NCBI GenBank assembly: GCA_041485385.1
Contig: JBGPJM010000239.1
Span: 1 to 7,261, forward strand
Direction: 5' to 3'
Length of the DNA: 7,261 nt
Origin: JBGPJM01 sp041485385
GTDB lineage: Bacteria; Planctomycetota; Phycisphaerae; Phycisphaerales; UBA1924
This document shows, in pieces, positions 1-6,242 of the stretch; the stretch's first letter is position 1; the number at the start of each line of letters is the position of its first letter. The translations under genes and the position numbers were made by a program. The notes beneath the pieces are model-generated. The model ran no database searches, had not been told where the DNA came from, and saw nothing but the letters and a program-made list of their open reading frames with translations.

Positions 1-130
1 CTCCCACGGCGGATCTCATCTGGATAGGCCCCGACTGCCAGCGTGTGAAGTCACCCAGCAGCTCGACCTTGGCTGCCCCGGGGGCGAAGACGCGGAACGA
101 CATGCGGCCGTCGGCCGTATCGGTGATCAT
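1..130 (-). CDS. CBM48 / glycogen-binding domain protein, N-terminal fragment (runs off left edge)
   Basis: A minus-strand reading frame starts at ATG 130 and stays open to base 1, giving 43 residues with no stop in the window. It begins MITDTADGRMSFRVFAPGAA and continues with a VELLGDFTRW segment. The pattern F-x-(V/Y)-x-A-P-x-A-x-x-V-x-(V/L)-x-G-(D/S)-F-x-x-W is characteristic of CBM48 / isoamylase N-terminal / AMPK glycogen-binding modules, which bind alpha-glucans alone or in front of an alpha-amylase-type catalytic domain. The catalytic part, if any, lies outside the window. The start is chosen because the domain begins about ten residues later; a GAGG lies roughly 10 nt upstream. The frame also stays open upstream, with possible starts at GTG 220 and ATG 271, which would add a hydrophobic N-terminal segment. 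Family assignment is fairly secure; full function is unknown. Confidence 0.72.
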   Translation of the reverse strand, partial: MITDTADGRMSFRVFAPGAAKVELLGDFTRWQSGPIQMRSAVG

Positions 131-151
131 GCGTGGATCGCCTCGAAGAGA

Positions 152-187
152 GCCAGCAACGAAGCCAGCAATGAAGACAACAACGAA
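152..187. repeat. Three degenerate 12-bp tandem units in a divergent intergenic region
   Basis: Three consecutive 12-base units occur: GCCAGCAACGAA (152-163), GCCAGCAATGAA (164-175) and GACAACAACGAA (176-187). Units 1 and 2 differ at one base; unit 3 is more diverged. The array lies between the CBM48-type gene (minus) and the lipoprotein gene (plus) and is visibly less GC-rich than its surroundings. Read on the minus strand in the frame of the CBM48 gene it encodes hydrophobic four-residue repeats (FVVV-FIAG-FVAG). It could therefore be part of a longer N-terminus or simply an intergenic repeat. Confidence 0.6.
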
Positions 188-244
188 GACACACGCCCGG
201 CCGTTCCGGGGTCCGGGCACCTCGGACAAACATCGAGCGTTTGG

Positions 245-2413
245 ATGACCGACTTGCGTTATCGGATGCATTTTCCTGCACGATCCCCGCGGGCGGCGCG
301 CTCGCTCAGCCTGGGCGTAGCGGTCGCCATCGGCGTCGCGGCGGCGGCGGCGGGGATGGTCGGCTGCGCTCGCCACGTCGCTGGGGTCGCCGGCCCGGGC
401 GCCGAGCCCGCGGCCGCGGCGGTGCGTCCGGTCGAGCGCGAGATCTGGGCCCGCCCCGACGGTCCGCTTGTCGTGCCGGTCGACATCGACGGCTCGCTCC
501 GCCCGCATGCCGGTCTCCGCGTGCCGGTGACGCTCGACGACGGCACGAGCCTCCCGGCCACGCTGTGGTGGATCGGCACCGCTCCCCAGGAAGATGAGCA
601 GTGGAGCCTCGCGCCGCGCGACCCGCGCGAACAGCCGGGCGCCTGGGGCGCGACCTCCCCGGCCGCCCAGGCGGCCGTCTGGCTCGGTGCCGATCGCTCG
701 CGTGCCGCGTTCAAGTGGACGTCGCGGCTCGCCTCCGAGCGCGTGCGCACCGGCGCGGCCGGGATGTACGCGCTGGTCGCGCAGATGCCGCGAGGGAGCG
801 CCGAGGCGGTCCGCGATGGGGGGGGCGGGGGTGGGTGGGGCGGTGGCGGCTCTCACCGGATCGCCATCGGGGACCGTGTGGCCGCGCTGCGGTGGCTGCC
901 GGCGTGGGGGGGCGGGGCCGAGGCGGCCTCTGCGGGCGGTCTGGTGGACCCGCCGCCGAGCGACTCGATCCGGCAATCGCCGGGGCTGCGGGCCTCCCTG
1001 CAGCTCTGTGCCCGCTCGCCGCTGCTCCGCTGGCGGTGCCGCCTGGCGCAGGGGGCGGGCCTCTTCGGCGGGCAAAACCCCGGGAACGACAGGTTCGCCG
1101 ACGCCGTCATCGAGGCCCTGGGGGCGCAGATCGAGGCACGCTGGGCGCACGCGCTGTCGCGCCTGGCGGCCGACGATGCCAACCTGGCGCGCCGCATCGC
1201 CCGGCGCCTGGGGTCGGTGGTCGACTTCGGCGCCGGCGTCGCCATGCCCGTCTGGTCGGTGCAGGACGATCAGTCCAGCCAACTCCTCGAGGCGCTCCTG
1301 CGCGACGACCTCGTCCCTGGCGAGCGGGCCCGCGCGGCCAGGTCGTGGCTCGACACCCAGCCCGGCGCGGTCGTCTGGGTTGTCGACGACGCCGGCGGGC
1401 GGGACATCCTCTCCGGCGGCGTGGTCACCACCCTGGGCGTGGCCAACCTCGGCGAGGAGGGCGCGGCGTGCTGGGGCGCCGGTGATTCCGGCGGCGCGGG
1501 CGCCGGGGAGGCGGGAGGGGGGGCGCCGGTGCCGGAGATCGTCACCATCCCCGCCAGGGGCGCGGGGCGCATCATCGCCATCGCGCCCGAGGGCGGCGCC
1601 GACGCCACCAGCGCCCACGTCCGGGCCCGCCACGCCCGCGAGGGTCAGCTCTTCACTGTGCACGCCGGAGGGGCGCTGGCGAGCCGCCGGGTCTTCTCCC
1701 GCCGCCTCCCGGTGATCCCCCCCGGCGCGCAGGTCGGGCCGCTCCTGACCGATTTCACGGTGCAGACCTGGCTGGCGCAGGGGCAGGATGTCACCGCGGG
1801 CGGCGGACCCTCGCCCGGCGCGTCGCCGGTCGCCTCGATGGAACCGGAGTGGCTCACCGCGGGGCTGCTCTACCGGGGGTCGCCCGGCGCGACGGCGTCC
1901 GCGTCGCCGGGGGGCGGTGCGCCCGGCGCGAGCCGGGCCTCGTCAACCTCCGGCCCCGAAGGATGGATGGTGTACCTCGAGTTCGCCCGCCTGCGCCCGG
2001 ACGGCCCGCACGCCGGCCCGGGGAGAATCGGTGGTGGGCCCGCCCCCGTCCGGCCCGGCGAGGCCGACCAGCTCGGCCATCTTCGTCTGTGGTTCGGCCC
2101 GTTCGGCGCGCCGACGGCCGTCCTGCGGATCAACCCCGACGGGACCGTCATCGATCAGACCGGCGGCGCGACGGCCCTTGCGCCCGCGCACGTTCGCACG
2201 ACGCAGGTCGGCGAGGGATGGGCCTGCTGGGTGCCCGTGCCCGCCGGCGCCGTCGAGGCCGACGGCACCCTGAGGCTCGGCGTCGAGCGGACCGATGCAC
2301 GCGGCGTGCGCAGCGCCTGGCCGCGCCCGATGCTCCCCTGGCAGCGCGAGCCGGGGCGGGCGGCGCTGGATGCTTCGACGTGGGACCGCGTGCCGCCCAA
2401 CGCCGCGCCATGA
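245..2413 (+). CDS. Large predicted lipoprotein of unknown function
   Basis: This 722-residue protein is not a family I recognise. The N-terminus has an Arg-rich n-region, a hydrophobic core at about residues 21-36 and a lipobox-like M-V-G-C ending at Cys41, so it is predicted to be exported and lipid-anchored. After a Pro/Ala-rich linker come a Trp-containing segment, a Gly-rich tract at 191-203 coded by poly-G, a helical Ala/Arg/Leu-rich block around 290-360, and further Gly/Pro/Ser-rich linkers (about 415-425, 530-565). The C-terminal block from about 570 to the end is beta-rich with several Trp residues (LRLWFGPFG, GWACWVPVPAGAV) and distantly recalls DOMON/CBM9-like folds; this is a guess. 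ATG 245 has a GAG 7 nt upstream; ATG 266 is an alternative that leaves a shorter n-region and the same lipobox (Cys34). The frame is continuous across all G tracts. It is divergent from a CBM48-type gene and convergent with pilT. No operon partner is visible. Confidence 0.8.
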   Translation: MTDLRYRMHFPARSPRAARSLSLGVAVAIGVAAAAAGMVGCARHVAGVAGPGAEPAAAAVRPVEREIWARPDGPLVVPVDIDGSLRPHAGLRVPVTLDDGTSLPATLWWIGTAPQEDEQWSLAPRDPREQPGAWGATSPAAQAAVWLGADRSRAAFKWTSRLASERVRTGAAGMYALVAQMPRGSAEAVRDGGGGGGWGGGGSHRIAIGDRVAALRWLPAWGGGAEAASAGGLVDPPPSDSIRQSPGLRASLQLCARSPLLRWRCRLAQGAGLFGGQNPGNDRFADAVIEALGAQIEARWAHALSRLAADDANLARRIARRLGSVVDFGAGVAMPVWSVQDDQSSQLLEALLRDDLVPGERARAARSWLDTQPGAVVWVVDDAGGRDILSGGVVTTLGVANLGEEGAACWGAGDSGGAGAGEAGGGAPVPEIVTIPARGAGRIIAIAPEGGADATSAHVRARHAREGQLFTVHAGGALASRRVFSRRLPVIPPGAQVGPLLTDFTVQTWLAQGQDVTAGGGPSPGASPVASMEPEWLTAGLLYRGSPGATASASPGGGAPGASRASSTSGPEGWMVYLEFARLRPDGPHAGPGRIGGGPAPVRPGEADQLGHLRLWFGPFGAPTAVLRINPDGTVIDQTGGATALAPAHVRTTQVGEGWACWVPVPAGAVEADGTLRLGVERTDARGVRSAWPRPMLPWQREPGRAALDASTWDRVPPNAAP
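818..840 (+). other. Poly-G run / G-quadruplex motif inside the lipoprotein gene
   Basis: Four G runs of 8, 5, 3 and 4 bases (818-825, 827-831, 833-835, 837-840) are separated by single bases. This satisfies the standard G3+ N1-7 quadruplex pattern with very short loops, on the coding strand. It encodes the Gly-rich stretch at residues 192-202. Runs of seven G recur in the same gene at 906-912 and 1517-1523, and seven C at 1717-1723. The motif is read directly; folding in the cell is inference. Confidence 0.6.
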
Positions 2414-2478
2414 CCGAGCCGCGGATCTGCGCGAACAAACGCGGATGGAACCGAAGTGAACGGAAGCGAGCCGGGCAC

Positions 2479-2502
2479 GAGCGCTGGCCCCGCGCCACGC
2501 TC
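2479..2502. terminator. Hairpin between convergent genes, possible terminator
   Basis: Between the lipoprotein stop and the pilT stop the sequence GAGCG-C-TGGC, a five-base loop (CCCGC), then GCCA-CGCTC can pair into a nine-bp stem with one bulged C. Its position suits a terminator serving both convergent genes. No T-run follows on either strand, so intrinsic termination is unproven. A separate distant inverted repeat, GCCGCGGAT (2418-2426) and ATCCGCGGC (2532-2540), encloses it within the same 141-bp gap. Confidence 0.4.
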
Positions 2503-2554
2503 CGCCTGCCTGATCGCGTCGCTCCACGCCAATCCGCGGCCGCATCCGCCCCGC

Positions 2555-3688
2555 CTACCGCGGCCCGGTCGCCTTGATCCGGTGCACCAGCGTCTGCGCC
2601 TTGACCTCCAAGCCCTTGAGCTCGGAGTCCAGCGCATCGCGGTTGGGCGCATAGGCCATCGCCGTCCGGGTATCGACCCAGTCCTTCTTCACCAGGTCCG
2701 CCAGTGACTTGGTCGTCGAGATCATCCCCTCGGGGCCCGAGGAGTTGATGATCGACGGCAGATCGTTCTCCTCCCCCTCGCGGATCTTGTCCTGGACGAT
2801 CGGCGTATTCAGCAGCACCTCGACGGCGGGGACGATCCCGACCTCGAAGTTCGGGACAGCCGGCAGCAGCCGCTGCGCCAAGATCGCCCGCAAAGTGTTC
2901 GAGAGCGACGAGCGGATGAACGAGTGCTCCTCCTGGCTGAAAAACTCCAGGATGCGGTTGAACGACTGCATCGTGTCGGCGGTGTGCAGGCTCGCGAAGA
3001 CCAGGTGCCCAGTCTCCGCGGCCTGGATCGCCGCCAGCACCGTGTCGTGGTCGCGCATCTCGCCGATGAAGATCACGTCCGGGTCCTGGCGCACCACGTA
3101 CCGCAGCGCCGTCCTGTAGTCCGGCACGTCGATGCCGATCTCACGCTGCGAGACGATCGACTTCTTGGGCTTGAACCGGTACTCCACCGGGTCTTCGATG
3201 GTGATGATGTTGCACGCCTCGGTCTGGTTGATCTGCTCGATCATCGAGGCGAGCGTGGAGGACTTCCCGCTCCCGGTGATGCCGACCACGAGGATCAGCC
3301 CCTCGTTGGTCTTGCTGATGAGCTCGCCGAAGATCGGGGGCAGGTGCAGGTCGGCGTAGCTGGGGATCTCGGCCTTGACGCGCCGGATCGCGGCGTTGGT
3401 GTGCCCGCCCGAGCGGTACATGTTGATGCGGAAGCGGTCCCCCTCTTCGTTGAACGTGGCGAAGTCCAGGTCGCCGCGATCGTCGTAAATGGCCTTCTTC
3501 TTCTCCGGAACGATCGGGTCCAGCAGGTGGTCGGCCTCCTCCTCGGTGAGGGGCTCCGTGCCGATCGGGCGCAGGATGCCGCTGACCCGGTAGGTGGGGG
3601 GGATGCCGACCTTGATGTGCAGGTCCGAAGCGTTGTGCTTCTTCATCCCCGACAAGAGACGCTGGATCGTCAGGCCGCCAGTGATCAT
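2555..3688 (-). CDS. pilT: Type IV pilus retraction ATPase, PilT/PilU family
   Basis: This 377-residue hexameric secretion-type ATPase would power type IV pilus retraction (twitching motility, adhesion, DNA uptake) at the cytoplasmic face of the inner membrane. An N-terminal PAS-like domain opens with the S-D-L-H-I pattern (residues 21-25) typical of PilT/PilB. The ATPase core has Walker A GITGSGKSST (136-145), an Asp box ITIEDPVEY (162-170), Walker B DVIFIGEMRD (204-213) and a His box GHLVFASLHT (227-236). The segment AAETGHLVFASLHT is PilT-like rather than PilB-like, and PilB's zinc-binding Cys motif is absent. The usual PilT A-I-R-N-L-I-R-E motif is replaced by TPIVQDKIREGEENDL (295-310), so PilU or a divergent paralogue is possible. 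ATG 3688 is chosen because GGGGAG lies 7 nt upstream; an in-frame TTG at 3703 would add five residues. No other pilus gene is nearby, so it stands alone 207 bp after the glycerate kinase on the same strand. Confidence 0.93.
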   Translation of the reverse strand: MITGGLTIQRLLSGMKKHNASDLHIKVGIPPTYRVSGILRPIGTEPLTEEEADHLLDPIVPEKKKAIYDDRGDLDFATFNEEGDRFRINMYRSGGHTNAAIRRVKAEIPSYADLHLPPIFGELISKTNEGLILVVGITGSGKSSTLASMIEQINQTEACNIITIEDPVEYRFKPKKSIVSQREIGIDVPDYRTALRYVVRQDPDVIFIGEMRDHDTVLAAIQAAETGHLVFASLHTADTMQSFNRILEFFSQEEHSFIRSSLSNTLRAILAQRLLPAVPNFEVGIVPAVEVLLNTPIVQDKIREGEENDLPSIINSSGPEGMISTTKSLADLVKKDWVDTRTAMAYAPNRDALDSELKGLEVKAQTLVHRIKATGPR

Positions 3689-3713
3689 GTCACGGCTCCC
3701 CAATGAGAAGGCC

Positions 3714-3724
3714 AGGAGGCTCCT
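3714..3724 (-). promoter_or_regulatory. Small palindrome AGGAG-N-CTCCT in the pilT leader
   Basis: A perfect palindrome with five-base arms and a one-base centre lies about 26 nt upstream of the pilT ATG and touches the TATAAA element just upstream of it. It could be an operator at the transcription start. AGGAG also resembles a Shine-Dalgarno sequence, but it is too far from the start codon to serve ATG 3688. It is short enough to occur by chance. Confidence 0.25.
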
Positions 3725-3730
3725 TTTATA
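3725..3730 (-). promoter_or_regulatory. Candidate -10 element (TATAAA) for pilT
   Basis: On the minus strand TATAAA, in the context TAGTATAAAAGG, is the most AT-rich point in a very GC-rich gap. It lies about 36 nt upstream of the pilT ATG, which would give a leader of roughly 30 nt. I find no TTGACA-like -35 hexamer at 16-18 nt spacing, so the call rests on the -10 alone or implies an activator-dependent promoter. Confidence 0.35.
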
Positions 3731-3772
3731 CTACCTGATGCCGGGCGGCGCGTGCCACCACAATCGCCGGTT

Positions 3773-3787
3773 CGGGAATAATTCCCG
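3773..3787. promoter_or_regulatory. Perfect palindrome CGGGAAT-A-ATTCCCG upstream of pilT
   Basis: This 15-base inverted repeat has seven-base perfect arms around one central base. It lies about 85 nt upstream of the pilT ATG and about 43 nt upstream of the TATAAA element. Position and symmetry suit a dimeric regulator site; the one-base centre makes an RNA hairpin unlikely. I cannot match it confidently to a named regulator. It could alternatively relate to the end of the glycerate kinase transcript, about 110 nt beyond that gene's stop. Confidence 0.4.
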
Positions 3788-3857
3788 GTCGGGCCGAAGG
3801 TGCAGATAACCTCGTCCCGCACGGACCCGGGCGCGCGCCGGCGAAACCGCCCCACCG

Positions 3858-3877
3858 GGAGCGGGCGCGAGCCCTCC
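3858..3877 (-). terminator. Weak GC hairpin downstream of the glycerate kinase gene
   Basis: Starting 18 nt past the kinase stop codon, GGA-(GC)-GGGC and GCCC-TCC can pair around a four-base loop, giving a seven-bp stem with a two-base bulge. No T-run follows on the minus strand, so this may be a transcription pause or a chance GC pairing. If it does not terminate, the kinase transcript could run into pilT. Confidence 0.22.
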
Positions 3878-3895
3878 GGGCGATTCCGCCCCGTG

Positions 3896-5236
3896 TCACC
3901 CCGCCGCCGGATACGCCAGCACCACCGTTACGTCGTTCACGTTCGTCCCCGTCGGCCCGGTCCGGATCAGCCCGCCGATGCGCCCGAAGAACGTGCGGCT
4001 GTCGTTGTTCTCAAGCGCCGCAGCCGCGTCGATACCCAGCGATCGCGCCGCGGCGCACGTCTCCCCGGTCGCGATCGCCCCGGCCGCGTCCGTCGGCCCG
4101 TCGACCCCGTCGGTCGCCAGCGACGCCACCGCCACCGACGGCGTTCCCTCCATCGCGATCGCCGCCGCCAGCACCAGCTCCTGGTTCCGCCCGCCGACGC
4201 CCGTCCCGCGCACCGTGACCGTCGTCTCTCCGCCGCGGACAACGCACCTCGGCGCCGCAAGCTCCGCCCGCATCCGCCGCGCCATCGTCCCCAGTTCCTG
4301 TCCGGTCCGGCGGGCCTCGCCCACCAGCGGGGCGCGGTCCACGAGGACCTGGAATCCCAGCGTCCGCGCGCCCGCGGCGATCGCCTCGAGCGCCATCGCG
4401 TTGCTCCCAACGATCGCCGCCCGCACCCCGGCCAGCGCCGGATCGCCCGGCTTGAGCGTCTCCTCCCGCTCGCCGCGCGCCCCGGCCTCCAGATGCGACA
4501 AGACGGCCCGCGGCGTCGCCTCCCGCACCTCCCATAGATCCAGCACCTCCAGCGCCCCCAGATATGTCGTCGCGTCTGCCCAGACCGGCCCGGACCCGAT
4601 CGACGACAGGTCATCGGTGACGACATCCGAGAGGACCAGCGCCAGGATTTCTGCCGGCGCGGCCAACCTCGCCAGCCCGCCCCCCTTGAGCACCTCGCAG
4701 TGCTTCCGCACGCAGTTGAGGTCCTCGATCGGCGCACCGGCCCGCAGCAACGCCCCCGTCACCGCACGCAGGTCCGCCAGCGTCAGCCCCCGCGACGGCA
4801 GCGTCAGGTGCGCCGAGGCGCCCCCCGAGAGCAGCACCACCAGCGGCCCGACCGGGGCCGCCGCGCCGTCCCTCTTCCCCGCCGCCAGAGCGAACTCCGC
4901 CACCGCCCTCGCCGCCTTGACGTTCCGCTCTGTTGCCAGCGGATGATCCGCCTCCAGCACCAGCGCCGTCCCCAGCGCCACCCCGCCCAGCGCCGCCGCC
5001 GTTCCCGGCGGCCCGACCACCACTCCGGCGCGGATCTCGCACCCGCACCCCTCGACCAGCCCGCGCACCATCCCCGGCGCGGCCTTCCCCGCCGCGACCA
5101 CCCGCACCGGTTTCCTCCGGATCTCGCCGGGCGCGCCCCGCCCGACCGCCCCCACCGGGTCCGCCGCCTCCAGCGCCGCCGCCACCAGCGTCTCGACGTG
5201 GGCCCGATGGTCCTCGAATCGCACCATGCCGCACAT
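3896..5236 (-). CDS. Glycerate 2-kinase, MOFRL family (GckA/TtuD type)
   Basis: This 446-residue protein has the two-domain layout of bacterial glycerate 2-kinases (DUF4147 N-terminal domain plus C-terminal MOFRL domain) and normal family length. It would phosphorylate D-glycerate with ATP to 2-phosphoglycerate in the cytoplasm, linking glyoxylate, hydroxypyruvate or serine breakdown to lower glycolysis. Visible signatures in order: VVAAGKAA (47-54, Lys51), DHPLATERN (97-105), LLSGGASA (135-142), LNCVRKH (173-179) then LKGGGLA, the LSDVVTDDLSSIGSGP stretch (202-217), GGETTVTVRG (335-344), GGRNQE (348-353), ATDGVDGPTDAAGA (374-387) and TGPTGTNVNDV (426-436). All expected conserved segments are present, so it looks intact. 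M1 is at 5236; a second in-frame ATG at 5227 is possible, and AGAGGG just upstream of 5236 may serve as a ribosome site for the first. It is divergent from the DUF4190-like gene (151-bp gap) and lies upstream of pilT. No other glyoxylate-pathway gene is in the window. Confidence 0.93.
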   Translation of the reverse strand: MCGMVRFEDHRAHVETLVAAALEAADPVGAVGRGAPGEIRRKPVRVVAAGKAAPGMVRGLVEGCGCEIRAGVVVGPPGTAAALGGVALGTALVLEADHPLATERNVKAARAVAEFALAAGKRDGAAAPVGPLVVLLSGGASAHLTLPSRGLTLADLRAVTGALLRAGAPIEDLNCVRKHCEVLKGGGLARLAAPAEILALVLSDVVTDDLSSIGSGPVWADATTYLGALEVLDLWEVREATPRAVLSHLEAGARGEREETLKPGDPALAGVRAAIVGSNAMALEAIAAGARTLGFQVLVDRAPLVGEARRTGQELGTMARRMRAELAAPRCVVRGGETTVTVRGTGVGGRNQELVLAAAIAMEGTPSVAVASLATDGVDGPTDAAGAIATGETCAAARSLGIDAAAALENNDSRTFFGRIGGLIRTGPTGTNVNDVTVVLAYPAAG

Positions 5237-5312
5237 GCCCTCTGCCGCGCCAATCCGCGTGCCCAGCGCCCGAATGCTATCGGCAGCCCCCGCAGGGCCG
5301 ATGCATACTTGG

Positions 5313-5318
5313 TATTCT
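5313..5318 (+). promoter_or_regulatory. Candidate -10 element (TATTCT) for the membrane-protein cluster
   Basis: TATTCT sits in an AT-richer patch (about 5301-5320) of the divergent gap and would give a leader of about 63 nt to the GTG start at 5388. No convincing -35 hexamer lies 16-18 nt upstream. The 151-bp gap must also carry the kinase promoter on the other strand, for which I see no clear match. Confidence 0.25.
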
Positions 5319-5387
5319 CACCGATGCCCGACCCGCACTCGCGCCGGTGCGGCCACATCGTGCACGTCCGTGCAGAAAAGGACACGC

Positions 5388-5750
5388 GTGTCACAGTTCC
5401 CACCGCCCGACCAGCCCGGCGCCCAGTTGATGAAGCCTCATCGCGCCGGCACCGTCCTGGCCCTGGGCATCCTCGGCATCGTTGTGTGTTTCATCTGTGG
5501 GATCATCGCCTGGGTGATGAGCAACGCCGACCTGCGCGAGATGGACTCCGGCCGGATGGATCCGTCGGGGCGCGATGTCACCAAGGCCGGGAGGATCTGC
5601 GGCATCATCGGGACGATCCTGGGAAGCATCGGGATGTGCCTCGGTGTCTGCTGGCTTGCCTTCGTGATCTCGATCATGGCCACCGCCGCGGCCCGCGCCG
5701 GCGCCGGGTCCGCGCCAGGTACCCCGCCGGCCCCCACCCGCGCCCCGTGA
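5388..5750 (+). CDS. Small two-helix membrane protein, DUF4190/CD225-like
   Basis: This 120-residue protein has a short Pro-rich cytosolic-type N-terminus, a hydrophobic helix at about 22-44, a polar hairpin at 45-69 (SNADLREMDSGRMDPSGRD), a second helix at about 71-97 and an Ala/Gly/Pro-rich tail. The helix-loop-helix layout, with a loop containing an x-L-R-E-M-D-x-G-x-M-D-P-S-G-R pattern followed by K-A-G-R-I-x-G-I-I-G, resembles DUF4190 proteins and, more loosely, CD225/dispanin-like proteins. Biochemical function is unknown. GTG 5388 is preferred because AAAGGA lies 5 nt upstream; ATG 5430, at residue 15, is a weaker alternative. The frame is open further upstream but that part does not read like protein. 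The next gene starts 7 bp after its stop, so the two are probably co-transcribed. Confidence 0.82.
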   Translation: MSQFPPPDQPGAQLMKPHRAGTVLALGILGIVVCFICGIIAWVMSNADLREMDSGRMDPSGRDVTKAGRICGIIGTILGSIGMCLGVCWLAFVISIMATAAARAGAGSAPGTPPAPTRAP

Positions 5751-5757
5751 GCCGCAC

Positions 5758-6213
5758 ATGACCCCCGTTGAATCGGCCAGCGCGATCGCGGCGGACGCGG
5801 GACCGCCGGCGCGCCCGCGCCTCGGAATTGCCGGTCTGACCCCCACGATCATCGCCGTCGCGGCCATCTGGGCTCTGCTGGTCGTGGCCGTCGTGATCCT
5901 CCAGCGCGCCACCGGCGTCGGCGGCGCGACCTGCCTCTTCCGGCGAATCACCGGATTCCCCTGCGCCGCCTGCGGCTCCACCCGGGCCGCCCTCAGCCTT
6001 GCCGCCGGACAGCCGCTCCGTGCGCTCGCGTTCAATCCGCTCATGACCGCTCTCATGCTGGCCGCGCCGGTCTGGCTCGCGCTCCGGCTGCTCCGCCCCC
6101 CCCGGCGCATGCCCCGTCCGCTGGCGGGCCGCGTCCGCGCACTCCTCTGGCTCCTCGCCGTCGGCGTCGTGGCCGCCAACTGGGCCTACGTCATCTGGCA
6201 CGAATCCCGCTGA
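5758..6213 (+). CDS. DUF2752 family membrane protein
   Basis: This 151-residue protein has three predicted membrane helices (about 30-49, 96-112 and 127-146). The DUF2752 signature lies between helices 1 and 2: C59-L-F-R-R-I-T-G-F-P-C69-A-A-C72-G-S-T-R, followed by A-L-x-L-A-x-G and F-N-P-L (92-95). The family's role is not established; the conserved C-x-x-C-G-x-T-R could bind metal or undergo redox change, which is inference. It starts 7 bp after the DUF4190-like gene, indicating an operon. A run of eight C at 6096-6103 lies inside the gene. Family assignment is confident from the motif. Confidence 0.88.
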   Translation: MTPVESASAIAADAGPPARPRLGIAGLTPTIIAVAAIWALLVVAVVILQRATGVGGATCLFRRITGFPCAACGSTRAALSLAAGQPLRALAFNPLMTALMLAAPVWLALRLLRPPRRMPRPLAGRVRALLWLLAVGVVAANWAYVIWHESR

Positions 6214-6242
6214 CCCGCTCTCGCGCCTCCCCCCCACGCCCT

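Noticed and set aside
245..271. Minus-strand ATG 271 as the CBM48 gene start
   Set aside because: It would overlap the start of the divergent lipoprotein gene, and no clear domain precedes residue 130; it is kept only as an open possibility.
594..1715. Plus-strand Arg/Pro-rich frame inside the lipoprotein gene
   Set aside because: It is an out-of-frame shadow; the lipoprotein frame has a credible signal peptide and a balanced composition, and it spans the whole region.
3689..3703. TTG 3703 as the pilT start
   Set aside because: It lacks a well-placed Shine-Dalgarno sequence, whereas ATG 3688 has GGGGAG at 7 nt.
2924..3706. Long plus-strand open frame opposite pilT
   Set aside because: It is antisense to a gene with every PilT motif; its His/Asp/Val/Arg-rich composition is typical of the complement of a GC-rich gene.
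3741..3757. Sigma-54 promoter upstream of pilT
   Set aside because: The minus strand has a perfect -24-like TGGCACG, but the -12 position reads CC rather than GC and no TTGC is present.
3978..4946. Plus-strand open frame of 322 codons opposite the glycerate kinase
   Set aside because: It is Ser/Pro/Ala-rich with no motif and lies antisense to an intact, well-conserved kinase.
4700..5761. Plus-strand frame of 353 codons crossing the divergent gap
   Set aside because: It is Arg/Pro/His-rich noise that overlaps the kinase and the DUF4190-like gene in another frame. An ATG at 5324 sits 5 nt after TATTCT like a leaderless start, but the encoded sequence is not protein-like.
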